A DNA stretch of 64,000 nt from Flavobacteriaceae bacterium MAR_2010_72 (GCA_003550275.1 QXCW01000002.1:124001-188000); one strand, 5' to 3'. Shown: positions 33,209-43,613, counted from the stretch's first letter. Made by a program: numbers and translations. Notes: generated by a model from the letters alone, not told the origin.

Positions 33209-35699
33209 GCTAGTAGTTTTGATATTAATTTTTATAGCTTCTGTTGAGGTTCAAGCCCAGGAAAATGCGATACCACTAACGCAATTAATCGAGCTTCTTC
33301 AAGAACGATATAAGGTGCAGTTTAATTATGCCGAAGACCTTGTTCAGGAGATTATAGTCCAACAACCAAATAATTCACTTTCACTTGAAAGAACGCTAGA
33401 CTATTTAGAGCAGCAAACAAATCTTTTATTTACTATTTTAGATGATGGCATCATTTTAGTATCCTTAAAAGCTCCACTTACACTCTGTGGGTATTTAAAT
33501 CGAAATGATAATATATCCCCCTTACCGTTAACTAGTGTTAAAGGGCAATTTCATTCTGCAATAAGCGATGAAAATGGATTTTTTAGCTTAAAAGTCTATA
33601 GCCAAGATGAAACCGTTACCATCCAACACCTTGGATTTAAGACCATCTCAAAACCGTATAAGAATTTTGATACAGAAGATTGCAACATGATCTTAATGGA
33701 GTTTGATTTTGAAACACTATCAGAAGTCATACTGCCTGACTATATTATCAATGGCATTAACAAACTGAATAACGGATCCTTTGAAATAGATTTTTCAAAC
33801 TTCGGTATTTTACCCGGTCTTATTGAAACTGATGTTTTGCATTCGGTTCAAGCTTTTCCCGGAATTTTGAGCAGTAATGAAACAGTTTCTAACATCAACA
33901 TAAGAGGCGGAACGCATGATCAGAATTTAATTCTTTGGGACGATATCAAAATGTATCAATCAGGTCATTTCTTTGGATTAATTTCAATGTACAATCCGCA
34001 TATCACACAAAAAGTTACTTTAAACAAAAACGGAACTGGCGCCAGCCAAACTGATGGGACTTCAGGAAGCATAGCCATGTACAGCGATCAAGATATCAAT
34101 ACAAAGCTTAAAGGTAGTATTGGAGTCAATTTCACTAATGTAAATGGTTTTGTTGATATTCCTTTAAGGGGAAAGTCATCACTACAAGTGGCTGCAAGAA
34201 CATCAATTAACGATATTATTGAAACGCCTACTTACAAAGCGTTCTTTGATAGGATTTCACAAAACACCGAAGTTGATATGAATAACTCAAGCATAGTTAA
34301 TTCTGATAAAACCTTTGATTTTTATGATACGTCATTGCGCTGGCTTTACGCCATTAATGAGAACAACAATTTGAGACTGAATTTTATAAATGTGAACAAT
34401 GCCTTGCAGTTTAACGAAAATGCTAAAGTTGATGATGTTGATGTGTCAAGGGAAAGCAGGATTACGCAAAACAGTATTGCTGGAGGGGTGGAATATCAAC
34501 GCCAATGGAATGAAAAATTTCAAACCACTTTTGAAATTTATGAAACGGACTACAAACTCAAAGCTATAAATGTAAACCTTGATGATTCTCAAAGGTTTCT
34601 TCAGGAAAATATAGTGTCCGAAACAAGTTTAAAACTTAAAGCGGACAACACAATAAATAAAACTTTTGACCTATTAAGTGGCTATCATTTTGTTGAGACT
34701 GAAGTCACTAATTTGGACGATGTTGATGATCCATTGTATAGACTTTTAGTCTCTGAAGTTGTTAGAACCCATGCCTTATTTTCACAAATAGGTTATAAAT
34801 CATTAACACGAAACACGTTTCTAAATTTTGGTGTTAGAGCTAATTATATCGATAAGTTTAAAAAATTAATTTTTGAACCGCGCTTGAGTTTCAGTCAGCG
34901 TTTTTTAAACAATTTCACCTTTGAGGTATTGGGAGAATTTAAACATCAAAATACTTCGCAAGTCATTAATTTTCAAAATGATTTTTTAGGAATTGAAAAA
35001 CGAAGATGGCAATTATCCAATAATGAGGACATACCTGTAATTACCAGCAAGCAAATATCTGTGGGTTTAGATTTTAGCAGAAAAGGCTGGTTGATAAGTG
35101 CAGAAGGTTTTTATAAGCGGGTAGACGGAATAACCTCACAAAGTCAAGGGTTTCAAAACCAGTATGAATTTGTGAGAACAGATGGACGCTATAGTGCTAA
35201 AGGGATAGATGTATTATTTAGAAAACGAATCAATAAATTTAATTCTTGGTTGAGCTATTCGTTTATGGATAATCAGTATACATTTGAAAGCTTAAAAGAG
35301 CGAAGGTTTCCGAGCAATTTTGATATTTCTCATGCAATTACCTTTGGAACGGCTTATACAGGAAATCGGATAAAACTTTCAGCTGGACTCAATTGGCATA
35401 CGGGTAAACCCACAACTCAACCTGAAGTAGGCAATGAAATCGTTGGTAACGAAATCAACTACGAAAGCACAAATAGTTCAAACCTTGATGATTATTTAAG
35501 GGTTGATATATCCGCTCTTTATAATTTAAAATTAGGGCAAAAAACGCGTTTAAATATTGGAGTTTCTATTTGGAATATTCTGGATAAGAAAAACATTATC
35601 AACAATTTTTACAGAATTGATAACAATTCTATAAATAACATCGAGCAAAGGTCACTAGGTTTAACACCAAACGCTACAATAAGTATTCATTTTAATTAA
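33192..35699 (+). CDS. TonB-dependent receptor with STN signalling domain (FecA-type)
   Basis: 835 residues: signal peptide (LVVLILIFIASVEVQAQ), secretin/TonB short N-terminal domain (about 25-95, PLTQLIELLQERYKVQFNYAEDLV...LLFTILDDGIILVSL), carboxypeptidase-like domain (about 100-175), plug (about 205-300, VSNINIRGGTHDQNLILWDDIKMYQSGHFFG) and barrel to the C-terminus (ATISIHFN). It is not a SusC-type receptor, and no SusD follows. The STN domain should contact the FecR encoded just upstream, so ligand binding would both import and signal. The ligand is unknown (siderophore, metal or other small molecule). The divergent Asp-rich lipoprotein may assist. Confidence 0.93.
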   Translation: MRITSRLVVLILIFIASVEVQAQENAIPLTQLIELLQERYKVQFNYAEDLVQEIIVQQPNNSLSLERTLDYLEQQTNLLFTILDDGIILVSLKAPLTLCGYLNRNDNISPLPLTSVKGQFHSAISDENGFFSLKVYSQDETVTIQHLGFKTISKPYKNFDTEDCNMILMEFDFETLSEVILPDYIINGINKLNNGSFEIDFSNFGILPGLIETDVLHSVQAFPGILSSNETVSNINIRGGTHDQNLILWDDIKMYQSGHFFGLISMYNPHITQKVTLNKNGTGASQTDGTSGSIAMYSDQDINTKLKGSIGVNFTNVNGFVDIPLRGKSSLQVAARTSINDIIETPTYKAFFDRISQNTEVDMNNSSIVNSDKTFDFYDTSLRWLYAINENNNLRLNFINVNNALQFNENAKVDDVDVSRESRITQNSIAGGVEYQRQWNEKFQTTFEIYETDYKLKAINVNLDDSQRFLQENIVSETSLKLKADNTINKTFDLLSGYHFVETEVTNLDDVDDPLYRLLVSEVVRTHALFSQIGYKSLTRNTFLNFGVRANYIDKFKKLIFEPRLSFSQRFLNNFTFEVLGEFKHQNTSQVINFQNDFLGIEKRRWQLSNNEDIPVITSKQISVGLDFSRKGWLISAEGFYKRVDGITSQSQGFQNQYEFVRTDGRYSAKGIDVLFRKRINKFNSWLSYSFMDNQYTFESLKERRFPSNFDISHAITFGTAYTGNRIKLSAGLNWHTGKPTTQPEVGNEIVGNEINYESTNSSNLDDYLRVDISALYNLKLGQKTRLNIGVSIWNILDKKNIINNFYRIDNNSINNIEQRSLGLTPNATISIHFN

Positions 35700-35930
35700 G
35701 ATCTAGTGTTTTAATCTAAAGAATTCATCGAAGGATTACCTCAAGGTCGTTCATTTAGTTTTATGAAACTGAAAATCGATTGCTATAAAATTCATAAACA
35801 TTAAAGGTTTTTAATTCATCTTTCGCATTTTTAAGTTATATTAATGGTTAATCCATAAAAGCAATTCCACCTGAATGCAGTTCACACAACCTTTAGTATT
35901 TTTATATGCTTTTAAAATTAATAAGAAAAA

Positions 35931-38516
35931 ATGTCAACACAACCTAAATTAGTTAGATTTAATCAAAACGTATTGTCAAAATACCAAATTTACAACAGTA
36001 TTTTCATGACCTTACCGTTTATGACCATTACTAAAACTGGAGTTCTTATTCCTTTGTTTCATGAAACCTGTGTAAAAGGTTTTGCCAATGGTGATAATCC
36101 CACAACTATAGTTGAAACATTTTTTAAAAAGTATCAGGCCAGACGTACCAAAGAAAGCCAAATTAATTTGCTGTTTAGATTTATTCAGTATATCGAAAGA
36201 CAAGTAGTTTTATTCGATGCTATTGAAGATGCCGCTTTCCCCATCGTGAACAATATGGAGGGTATCGGAACACTTCGAAGTTTAAAAGAATCTGCTAAAT
36301 CCGAAAACAAACTAAAACAGTTACAGCAATACCTTGAAGAATTTAAAGTGAGAATTGTGCTTACCGCTCATCCAACTCAGTTTTATCCAGGTAGCGTTTT
36401 AGGGATCATAACCGATTTGACCGAAGCTATCAAGAAAAATGACTTACTTAAAATCAATGATTTATTGGCTCAATTAGGTAAAACGCCATTTTTTAAGCAT
36501 AAAAAACCTACTCCTTATGATGAGGCCATAAGCTTAATATGGTATTTGGAAAATGTGTTTTATCATTCCTTCGGAACCATTTACGACTACATAAAGCAAA
36601 ATGTTTTTGATAATAAGGATATTGAAAATGACATCATCAACATTGGTTTTTGGCCAGGTGGAGATAGGGACGGAAATCCTTTTGTAATGCCAGAAACTAC
36701 CTTAAAAGTTGCAGATAGATTACGTCTTACCATATTAAAAAATTATTATCGTAGCGTACGTGCGCTTAGGCGTAAGCTAACATTCAGAGGTGTTGAAGAT
36801 TCCATCCAGAATTTGGAGTCCATGCTTTATGAAAGCTTCACAAATCCTAAATCCAGTAACACAATTACGCGTGACTATTTTGTAGAAGAGTTGAAGAACA
36901 TAAAATCTATTGTAGTTAAAGAGCATCAGTCCTTGTATGCTTCAGAAATTGATAGCTTGCTTAATAAAATTCAATTATTCGGATTTCATTTTGCTTCCTT
37001 GGACATCAGACAAGACAGTCGAGCGCATGATAATGTATTTACTAGTATGGTCGAAACCTTGATCGCTTCAGGTAGTACAATTTTTCCAAAGAATTACAAT
37101 TCGTTATCCGAAGAAAAACAAATAAAAATACTTTCTAAAGTAAAAGGAACTGTAGATTTGTCGTTGTTTGAAGACGAAGAGGTCTCAAAAACTCTGCATA
37201 CCATAAAGGCCATTAAAACCATTCAGGAGACTAACGGCGAACGTGCTGCTAATCGCTACATCATTAGTAATAACCAAACGGCATTAAATGTCATGCAGTT
37301 GTATGCCATGCTCAAATTAGTAGCTTTTGAAGGCGATTTAACTGTAGATATTGGGCCCTTGTTTGAGACCATCACCGATTTGGAGAATGCGCATTTGGTA
37401 ATGGAAGAGTTATATACAAACCCCACGTATAAGAAACATCTCGAAAAGCGAGGAAACAAACAAACAATCATGTTAGGATTTAGTGATGGGACTAAAGACG
37501 GTGGTTATCTTATGGCCAATTGGGGAATATTTAAGGCTAAAGAGCGATTAACACGAATTTCCAAAAAACATGGTGTAACAGTCATTTTCTTTGATGGTCG
37601 TGGAGGGCCACCAGCACGTGGCGGTGGAAAAACGCATCAGTTTTATGCCTCATTAGGGCCAACAATTGAAGATAAAGAAGTGCAATTAACGATTCAAGGC
37701 CAAACCATTAGCTCCAATTTTGGAACCTTGGATTCTTCACAATATAATTTAGAGCAACTTATCAGTTCTGGGATTTTGAACAGATTGAATGAAACCAATT
37801 TGCGTATGACGCGTGAGGATGTGAAAGTGATGGATAGCTTGGCGAAAATTAGTTACAAAGCTTACGTCGACTTCAAAAGTAATCCAAAATTTTTACCGTA
37901 TTTAGAACGTATGAGTACCTTAAAATACTATGCTAAAACAAATATAGGTAGCCGACCTTCAAAACGTGGAAAGTCAGATGAGTTGGTGTTTTCAGATTTA
38001 AGAGCAATTCCTTTTGTTGGCTCTTGGAGCCAGCTTAAACAAAATGTCCCTGGCTTTTTTGGAGTTGGAACAGCATTAAAAGTATTTGAGGATAAAGGAG
38101 AATTTAGAAAAGTGAAACAGCTTTACAAAAGCTCTAACTTCTTTAAAACCTTAATTGAAAATAGTATGATGTCCTTATGTAAATCGTTTTTTGATCTTAC
38201 CAAATATATGGCAGAGGACGAAGAGTTTGGCGAGTTTTGGAACATCATTCACGAAGAATACCTGTTAAGCAAACGACTGATTTTAAAACTAACAGGCTAT
38301 AAAGAATTAATGCAGGAAGAGCCCGCAGGAAAAGCTTCAATAGATGTTAGGGAATCAATTGTATTGCCATTATTGACCATACAGCAATTTGCCCTTAAGA
38401 AGATTCAGGAATTGAGAAAAGAAGAGAATCCAGATGAGGCGCAATTAGAGATTTATGAAAAAATCGTAACACGCTCATTATTTGGTAATATTAATGCCAG
38501 TAGAAATTCGGCCTAA
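35931..38516 (+). CDS. ppc: Phosphoenolpyruvate carboxylase
   Basis: Cytoplasmic anaplerotic enzyme making oxaloacetate from PEP and bicarbonate. 861 residues. The catalytic His is H147 in LTAHPTQ, the second motif is FWPGGDRDGNPFV, and the PEP/bicarbonate loop is FFDGRGGPPARGGGKTH (canonical enzymes have FHGRGGSxGRGG). The C-terminus reads NASRNSA where most members end in (Q/R)NTG. These deviations fit the diverged Bacteroidota branch and the active-site residues are in place. The gene stands alone between the TonB receptor and a terminator. Confidence 0.94.
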   Translation: MSTQPKLVRFNQNVLSKYQIYNSIFMTLPFMTITKTGVLIPLFHETCVKGFANGDNPTTIVETFFKKYQARRTKESQINLLFRFIQYIERQVVLFDAIEDAAFPIVNNMEGIGTLRSLKESAKSENKLKQLQQYLEEFKVRIVLTAHPTQFYPGSVLGIITDLTEAIKKNDLLKINDLLAQLGKTPFFKHKKPTPYDEAISLIWYLENVFYHSFGTIYDYIKQNVFDNKDIENDIINIGFWPGGDRDGNPFVMPETTLKVADRLRLTILKNYYRSVRALRRKLTFRGVEDSIQNLESMLYESFTNPKSSNTITRDYFVEELKNIKSIVVKEHQSLYASEIDSLLNKIQLFGFHFASLDIRQDSRAHDNVFTSMVETLIASGSTIFPKNYNSLSEEKQIKILSKVKGTVDLSLFEDEEVSKTLHTIKAIKTIQETNGERAANRYIISNNQTALNVMQLYAMLKLVAFEGDLTVDIGPLFETITDLENAHLVMEELYTNPTYKKHLEKRGNKQTIMLGFSDGTKDGGYLMANWGIFKAKERLTRISKKHGVTVIFFDGRGGPPARGGGKTHQFYASLGPTIEDKEVQLTIQGQTISSNFGTLDSSQYNLEQLISSGILNRLNETNLRMTREDVKVMDSLAKISYKAYVDFKSNPKFLPYLERMSTLKYYAKTNIGSRPSKRGKSDELVFSDLRAIPFVGSWSQLKQNVPGFFGVGTALKVFEDKGEFRKVKQLYKSSNFFKTLIENSMMSLCKSFFDLTKYMAEDEEFGEFWNIIHEEYLLSKRLILKLTGYKELMQEEPAGKASIDVRESIVLPLLTIQQFALKKIQELRKEENPDEAQLEIYEKIVTRSLFGNINASRNSA

Positions 38517-38520
38517 ATAT

Positions 38521-38554
38521 AAAAGCCCTTCAACTTAAAATTGAAGGGCTTTTT
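38521..38554. terminator. Bidirectional intrinsic terminator after ppc
   Basis: AAAAGCCCTTCAA (38521-38533) pairs perfectly with TTGAAGGGCTTTT (38541-38553) around a 7-base loop, with T or A runs on both sides. Shared by ppc and the convergent ompA-like gene. Confidence 0.92.
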
Positions 38555-38571
38555 GTTTTTTAAAGTGTCAA

Positions 38572-39276
38572 CTAATTATTAGCTTGGTTTTTAGCGTCAT
38601 CAATCATTTTTTGATTTGGCAAAATAGCAACGTTAACACGTCTGTTTTTTGCTCTACCTTCCGCAGTTGAATTATCGTACATAGGTTGTGTTTCACCAAA
38701 CCAATTGGTTGTAAAACGACCGCTGCTTAAGCCCTTGTTGATAAGATAATTAGTTACGGCATAAGCACGATTTTTAGATAGAGACATGTTGTATTCTTCA
38801 GACCCAACACTATCTGTATGACCAACAACTAATATATTGGTGTTAGGATATTCAATAAATACACCCGCTAACTTATTCAAAGTAGCTTGAGATGTCGAAT
38901 TGATATTGTACTTGTCAGTAGCAAAATAAACACCGCTGGTTTCATCAAATGTTACAACAATGGCATCATCAACACGTTCTACTTGTGCGCCAGGAACTTC
39001 CTCTTCAATTTTTTGGGCTTGCTTGTCCATTTGATGACCAATAATAACACCCGCAGTACCACCTACTACGCCTCCAATTACGGCGCCAAGCTCACCATTT
39101 CCGCCTTTACCAACATTGTTACCGATAATGGCACCAATAACGGCTCCACCTGCAGCACCAATTACAGCACCTTTCTGTTTGTTGTTGGCATTTTGTACAG
39201 CCTTACAATTAGTTAAACTTACTGTCAGTAGGACTGTGAATAGTAGTATTCCAATTTTATTTATAGTTGATTTCAT
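38572..39276 (-). CDS. OmpA family lipoprotein with glycine-zipper segment
   Basis: 234 residues. Lipobox Cys24 (LLTVSLTNC), a glycine-zipper region (about 36-85, GAVIGAAGGAVIGAIIGNN...GAVIGGVVGGTAGVIIG) and a C-terminal OmpA peptidoglycan-binding domain (about 110-220) with the diagnostic NILVVGHTDSVGSEEYNMSLSKNRAYAVTNYLINKG and NRRVNVAI. It links outer membrane and peptidoglycan, as in YiaD-like proteins. It is followed (70 bp upstream on the other side) by a lipocalin-like lipoprotein gene in the same direction, a pairing often seen in Flavobacteriaceae. Confidence 0.93.
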   Translation of the reverse strand: MKSTINKIGILLFTVLLTVSLTNCKAVQNANNKQKGAVIGAAGGAVIGAIIGNNVGKGGNGELGAVIGGVVGGTAGVIIGHQMDKQAQKIEEEVPGAQVERVDDAIVVTFDETSGVYFATDKYNINSTSQATLNKLAGVFIEYPNTNILVVGHTDSVGSEEYNMSLSKNRAYAVTNYLINKGLSSGRFTTNWFGETQPMYDNSTAEGRAKNRRVNVAILPNQKMIDDAKNQANN

Positions 39277-39346
39277 TGTTTTAAGTTTTATTTTGGTTAT
39301 TAATTTTCAATTTAAAAGATTTGGAATGTATATGAATTAACAGGAA

Positions 39347-39817
39347 TTATTGCTTTGAAAAATTCATGCTTATGGTAAAAGGTCGCCCATCTACTGTAAG
39401 TGTTTGTTGCCATTGCATATAATTATCTGAAAGACTAGACAAGCTGAACCTAACACCTATATTGGTATCTGACTTGTACTTTTCATTTGTTGGTTTTAAT
39501 ATAAAGTCATAAAGACCAGTTGCCTCATCAATTTCGTTAATTTTGAATATGAAATAACGTTTCCCTCTTGCGCAGTTGGTATTGTTTATGGTATATGTTC
39601 CAGTATTGTTATTTGGAACAAATTGCCAGGTACTGCCTTCAAAACATGCTTTAGACACATCATTTAAAAGTGTTACATTGTAATTACCCGATTCGCTATA
39701 GGAAACTGTATTGAGAACCCATTCGCCTTTAAGTATTTTTTCAGAAGTTCTAACTGTTTTCGATGAGCCACAACTTATTATGCCGATTGCTAAAAATAGT
39801 AATATTATTCGTTTCAT
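39347..39817 (-). CDS. Lipocalin-like lipoprotein
   Basis: 156 residues. Lipobox Cys16 (LAIGIISC) and a small barrel-type domain: LKGEWVLNTVSYSESGNYNVTLLND, ACFEGSTWQFVPNNNTGTYTINNTNCARGKRYFIFKI and YMQWQQTLTVDGRPFTISMNFSKQ. The GxW motif in KGEW and the alternating strands fit the lipocalin-like lipoproteins of Bacteroidota. It probably binds a lipid or hydrophobic ligand at the outer membrane; no ligand is known. Upstream of and co-directional with the OmpA gene (70-bp gap). Confidence 0.75.
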   Translation of the reverse strand: MKRIILLFLAIGIISCGSSKTVRTSEKILKGEWVLNTVSYSESGNYNVTLLNDVSKACFEGSTWQFVPNNNTGTYTINNTNCARGKRYFIFKINEIDEATGLYDFILKPTNEKYKSDTNIGVRFSLSSLSDNYMQWQQTLTVDGRPFTISMNFSKQ

Positions 39818-40042
39818 TTTTTTTGTATTATTATTGTTTACAAAGGTGCTTTATGTCTGGTGATTTTCTATTATAAGATTATTTCTTATGGTTATATAAT
39901 TTCCATTTAGACACAAACCTTGTTAGACTATTATTTTAGTCCACATCTGTTTTAATAGTAATCGTAAATATATACGAAGGAGAATAAGTGTTTAGATGTT
40001 ACTCGAAATTGTTAAAAGGAATAAGAATTTAAAAAAATGATG

Positions 40043-42106
40043 TTAACTTATATGCAGACCATTTGTCACAGTATTATCATCAGGATTTACAAACACTAAC
40101 TTACCTTCTGGAGTTTCTGTCATTAAAATCATACCTTGACTTTCAACTCCGCGAAGTGCTCTGGGAGCGAGATTCACCAAAACCGTCACTTTTTTTCCAA
40201 TAACTTCCTCGGGAGAGAAACTTTCTGCAATACCAGACACAATAGTTCGTACATCAATACCAGTATCGACTTTTAAAACCAGTAACTTTTTAGCTTTTGG
40301 CATTTTTTCGGCTTCCAAAATGGTGCCTACTCGCATATCAAGTTTAATGAAATCTTCAAAAGTTATGGTTTCTTTTTGTGGTTCAGCTACTTTATTTGCA
40401 GCTTCGTTTGCTGCCTTACTAGAGATTAATTTATCTAATTGGTTTTGAATGGTATCGTCTTCAATCTTTAAAAATAGTAATTCACCTTTTCCAATTTGAT
40501 GACCACTTGGAAGTAAGATGTTTTTTGTTGAAATGTCGTTCCATGTCGCTTCAGCTACCTCGCCATGACAAAGTATTCCTTTTAATTTGGTAGAGGTAAA
40601 TGGTAAAAAAGGTTCACTTAAAGTTGCCAAAGCTGATGCAATTTGAAGCGCCACAAACATTATAGTTTGGGTACGCGCCGCATCTTCCTTGATCACCTTC
40701 CAAGGTTCTTCATCTGCTAGATATTTGTTGCCCAATCTCGCTAAATTTAGCAATTCTTGGCTGCCTTCACGAAATCTGTAGCGCTCGATGGAACTTGAAA
40801 TTACAGCAGGATAGGCTTTTAAAGTGGTTAAAGTTTCGTTATCAATATCGGTAAACGTACTAGGTTCAGGAACTGTGCCATTATAATATTTATGGGTAAG
40901 CACCACCACTCGATTGATAAAATTCCCAAAAATAGCTACTAATTCATTATTGTTTCTAGCCTGGAAATCCTTCCAAGTAAAATCATTGTCTTTAGTTTCG
41001 GGAGCATTGGCAGTTAGTGCATAGCGTAAAAGATCCTGCTGATTTGGAAATTCTTCCAAATATTCTGGTAGCCAAACCGCCCAATTTTTCGAGGTGGATA
41101 GTTTATTTCCTTCTAAATTTAAAAATTCATTGGCAGGGACATTATCTGGAAGCACATAACTGCCTTCAGCTTTTAGCATAGCAGGAAAAATGATACAATG
41201 AAACACGATATTATCCTTTCCTATAAAATGTAACAGTTTGGTGTCTTTATCTTTCCAATACGGTTCCCAATCTTTTCCTTCGCGCTGTGCCCATTCTTTG
41301 GTAGACGATATATAGCCAATAGGTGCATCAAACCAGACATACAAAACTTTGCCTTCGGCACCAGGTAAGGGTACAGGGATTCCCCAATCTAGATCTCGGG
41401 TCACTGCACGAGGGCGTAGCCCATCATCAATCCATGATTTCACTTGTCCATAAACATTGGGTTTCCAATCTTTTTTATGACCTTTTAAGATCCAATCATT
41501 TAAAAACTTTTCGTGTTTATCTAAAGGCAAAAACCAGTGTTTGGTTTGCTTTAATGTTGGCGTATTACCTGTAATGGCCGATTTTGGATTTATCAAATCA
41601 GTGGCATTGTGACTTGTTCCACATTTTTCGCATTGATCGCCATAACTTTCTTCATTGCCACATTTTGGACAAGTGCCTATAATGAATCGATCAGCCAAAA
41701 ATTGATTGGCCTCTTCGTCGTATAATTGCTCGGTAACTTCTTCAATAAATTCGCCTTTGTTGTAGAGCGATATGAAAAATTCGGAAGCTGTTTCGTGATG
41801 GATGTTCGCCGAAGTACGAGAATAATTATCAAACGAAATTCCAAAATCTTCAAATGATGTTTTAATGATGGCGTGGTATTTATCGACAACGTCTTGAGGA
41901 GAAACGCCTTCTTTTTTAGCTTTTATGGTAATTGGTACGCCATGTTCATCACTTCCACAAATAAATGCAACATCGTTACCTATTAAACGTTGATAACGTG
42001 CATAAATATCAGCAGGAACATAAACACCCGCAAGGTGTCCAATATGAATGGGGCCATTGGTGTAAGGCAAAGCCGCAGTAATGGTATAACGTTTTGGTTG
42101 ATTCAT
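40043..42106 (-). CDS. metG: Methionyl-tRNA synthetase
   Basis: 687 residues. Class I signature HIGH (His21-His24 in PIHIGHLAG), a zinc knuckle [18 protein letters not shown] and the second signature as KLSTSKN (variant of KMSKS). The anticodon-binding domain carries [16 protein letters not shown], and a C-terminal EMAP-like tRNA-binding OB domain [34 protein letters not shown] closes the protein. It charges initiator and elongator tRNA-Met. Normal length for the long form with C-terminal dimer/tRNA domain. A -7 box lies 38 bp upstream. Confidence 0.97.
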   Translation of the reverse strand: MNQPKRYTITAALPYTNGPIHIGHLAGVYVPADIYARYQRLIGNDVAFICGSDEHGVPITIKAKKEGVSPQDVVDKYHAIIKTSFEDFGISFDNYSRTSANIHHETASEFFISLYNKGEFIEEVTEQLYDEEANQFLADRFIIGTCPKCGNEESYGDQCEKCGTSHNATDLINPKSAITGNTPTLKQTKHWFLPLDKHEKFLNDWILKGHKKDWKPNVYGQVKSWIDDGLRPRAVTRDLDWGIPVPLPGAEGKVLYVWFDAPIGYISSTKEWAQREGKDWEPYWKDKDTKLLHFIGKDNIVFHCIIFPAMLKAEGSYVLPDNVPANEFLNLEGNKLSTSKNWAVWLPEYLEEFPNQQDLLRYALTANAPETKDNDFTWKDFQARNNNELVAIFGNFINRVVVLTHKYYNGTVPEPSTFTDIDNETLTTLKAYPAVISSSIERYRFREGSQELLNLARLGNKYLADEEPWKVIKEDAARTQTIMFVALQIASALATLSEPFLPFTSTKLKGILCHGEVAEATWNDISTKNILLPSGHQIGKGELLFLKIEDDTIQNQLDKLISSKAANEAANKVAEPQKETITFEDFIKLDMRVGTILEAEKMPKAKKLLVLKVDTGIDVRTIVSGIAESFSPEEVIGKKVTVLVNLAPRALRGVESQGMILMTETPEGKLVFVNPDDNTVTNGLHIS

Positions 42107-42143
42107 CAGTTGTGTTTAGACATTAAGTGCTAATTTGAAGGCA

Positions 42144-42151
42144 CAAAAGTA
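42144..42151 (-). promoter_or_regulatory. Putative -7 box (TACTTTTG) of metG
   Basis: TACTTTTG on the minus strand, identical to the rseP and tdh -7 boxes and followed by TGCC as at rseP. No perfect -33 TTTG at 19 bp; an AAAAAAAA tract (T on the minus strand) lies about 21 bp upstream. Confidence 0.45.
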
Positions 42152-42194
42152 CACAATTCATAAGCGATTTAGAAAAAAAATGTACATTTACACT

Positions 42195-43211
42195 ATGTCC
42201 AGAAATGTATTTATAATAGTGTTTTGCTGTACTTTTTTTTTCTTTGGAAACGGTAATGGTTTAGCGCAAACAAATACTGTAAAAACTCAAAAAAAATTGA
42301 TACGACCAAATGATCTAAAACCAGGAGATACGGTTGCCATAGTTGCACCTTCCGGTATTTTGAAAGGCAAACAAGGCGAGATTCAACAGGCTGTGAACCT
42401 CCTAAAAAGTTGGGGCTTGCATACCGTGGTTGGAAAGCATGTCTTTAGCCAAGCCAATCACTTTGCAGGGACTGATGACGAACGTTGTGAGGATTTTCAA
42501 AAGGCCATGGATGACCCTACCATTAGTGCCATTTGGTGCGCAAGAGGAGGCTATGGTACGGTAAGGATTCTTGATAAACTGGATTTTACTAAATTCAAAA
42601 AACACCCTAAATGGCTTATAGGTTATAGTGATATTACGGCTTTGCATAACCAATTCCATAACGAAGGCTTTGAGAGCATACACGCCCTAATGTGTACAAG
42701 TTTAACCGATGATCTCGATGATATAAAAGAAACGGTTAATACATTTAAAGCTGCAATTTTTGGGGAGCCTATAAACTACACTTTAAAAGGCTCTGACTAT
42801 AACCGTGAAGGAACTATCACTGCCCCTCTTGTAGGAGGTAATCTAACCATGTTGCATACCATGTTAGGTTCAAAAACCAGTATTGATGTTGGTGGAAGTA
42901 TTTTGTTTATTGAAGAAATCGGGGAGTACAAATACCATATAGACCGTATGTTGCAGAGTTTAAAACGGGCAGGTTATTTTGAACATTGTAAAGGCGTAAT
43001 TGTTGGTGATATGTCTAAATTGAGAAAGAACACGACACTTTGGGGTACTTCTATAGAACAATTAATTTTGGATGCTCTAGCGGAATACAACTTTCCAATA
43101 GCCTTTAACATGCCGGCAGGCCACGAAAAAGATAATCGGGCGATGATTTTGGGTCGGACTATTCAGTTGACAGTTAGCAGCAGTCAATCTACCGTTGTAT
43201 TTGAGAAATGA
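42195..43211 (+). CDS. Exported LD-carboxypeptidase (S66 family)
   Basis: Serine peptidase that removes the terminal D-Ala from muropeptide tetrapeptides. Numbered from the ATG at 42195, chosen because it opens a signal peptide (MSRNVFIIVFCCTFFFFGNGNGLAQ); an ATG at 42180 is also possible. Nucleophile Ser145 in GYSDIT, Glu240/241 in FIEEIGE and His310 in AGHEKD form the Ser-Glu-His triad. RPNDLKPGDTVAIVAPSG at the mature start and CARGGYGTVRILD are family marks. Most LdcA proteins are cytoplasmic; this one carries a signal peptide, as is common in Bacteroidota, so it would act in the periplasm. About 40 bp before the YraN gene. Confidence 0.9.
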   Translation: MSRNVFIIVFCCTFFFFGNGNGLAQTNTVKTQKKLIRPNDLKPGDTVAIVAPSGILKGKQGEIQQAVNLLKSWGLHTVVGKHVFSQANHFAGTDDERCEDFQKAMDDPTISAIWCARGGYGTVRILDKLDFTKFKKHPKWLIGYSDITALHNQFHNEGFESIHALMCTSLTDDLDDIKETVNTFKAAIFGEPINYTLKGSDYNREGTITAPLVGGNLTMLHTMLGSKTSIDVGGSILFIEEIGEYKYHIDRMLQSLKRAGYFEHCKGVIVGDMSKLRKNTTLWGTSIEQLILDALAEYNFPIAFNMPAGHEKDNRAMILGRTIQLTVSSSQSTVVFEK

Positions 43212-43253
43212 TTTTTTTAACCGAAAACTGCAACTGAAAACAGTGAACTGATA

Positions 43254-43613
43254 ATGGCTCAACACAATCAACTCGGTAAAAAAGGAGAGCAATTAGCAGT
43301 CGACTTTCTTATTGAAAATGGATATACCATAAAGGAACACAATTATCGTTTTGGTAAGGCTGAAGTTGATATCATTGCTGAAAAAGATAACATTCTTACC
43401 ATTATTGAAGTAAAAACACGATCAAGTTCTGATTTTGGTCTTCCACAAGATTTTGTTAAACCAAAACAAATCCAGCAACTAGTAAAAGCGGTTGATAATT
43501 ATGTTACGAAAAACGATTTAGATGTTGAGGTCAGATTTGACATTATTGCTATTGTTAACACAGGATCCAATTTCACTATAGAACATTTAGAGAATGCCTT
43601 CTACCATTTTTAG
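43254..43613 (+). CDS. YraN family protein (UPF0102, endonuclease-like)
   Basis: 119 residues with the restriction-endonuclease-like core: GKKGEQLAVDFLIENGYTIKEHNYRFGKAEVDIIAEKDNILTIIEVKTRSSSDFG. The pattern E...VDII...EVKTR gives the PD-(D/E)xK metal site. YraN proteins are near-universal and small; a structure-specific nuclease role in recombination or repair has been suggested but not settled. Encoded 42 bp after the LD-carboxypeptidase gene, probably read through from it. Confidence 0.9.
   Translation: MAQHNQLGKKGEQLAVDFLIENGYTIKEHNYRFGKAEVDIIAEKDNILTIIEVKTRSSSDFGLPQDFVKPKQIQQLVKAVDNYVTKNDLDVEVRFDIIAIVNTGSNFTIEHLENAFYHF

Noticed and set aside
35700-35930. 231-bp gap before ppc examined for a small gene or RNA
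   Set aside because: AT-rich, no frame with a signal or motif, and no stable hairpin or clear promoter box was seen.
39818-40042. 225-bp gap between the lipocalin-like gene and metG
   Set aside because: No terminator, RNA fold or small coding frame could be supported.
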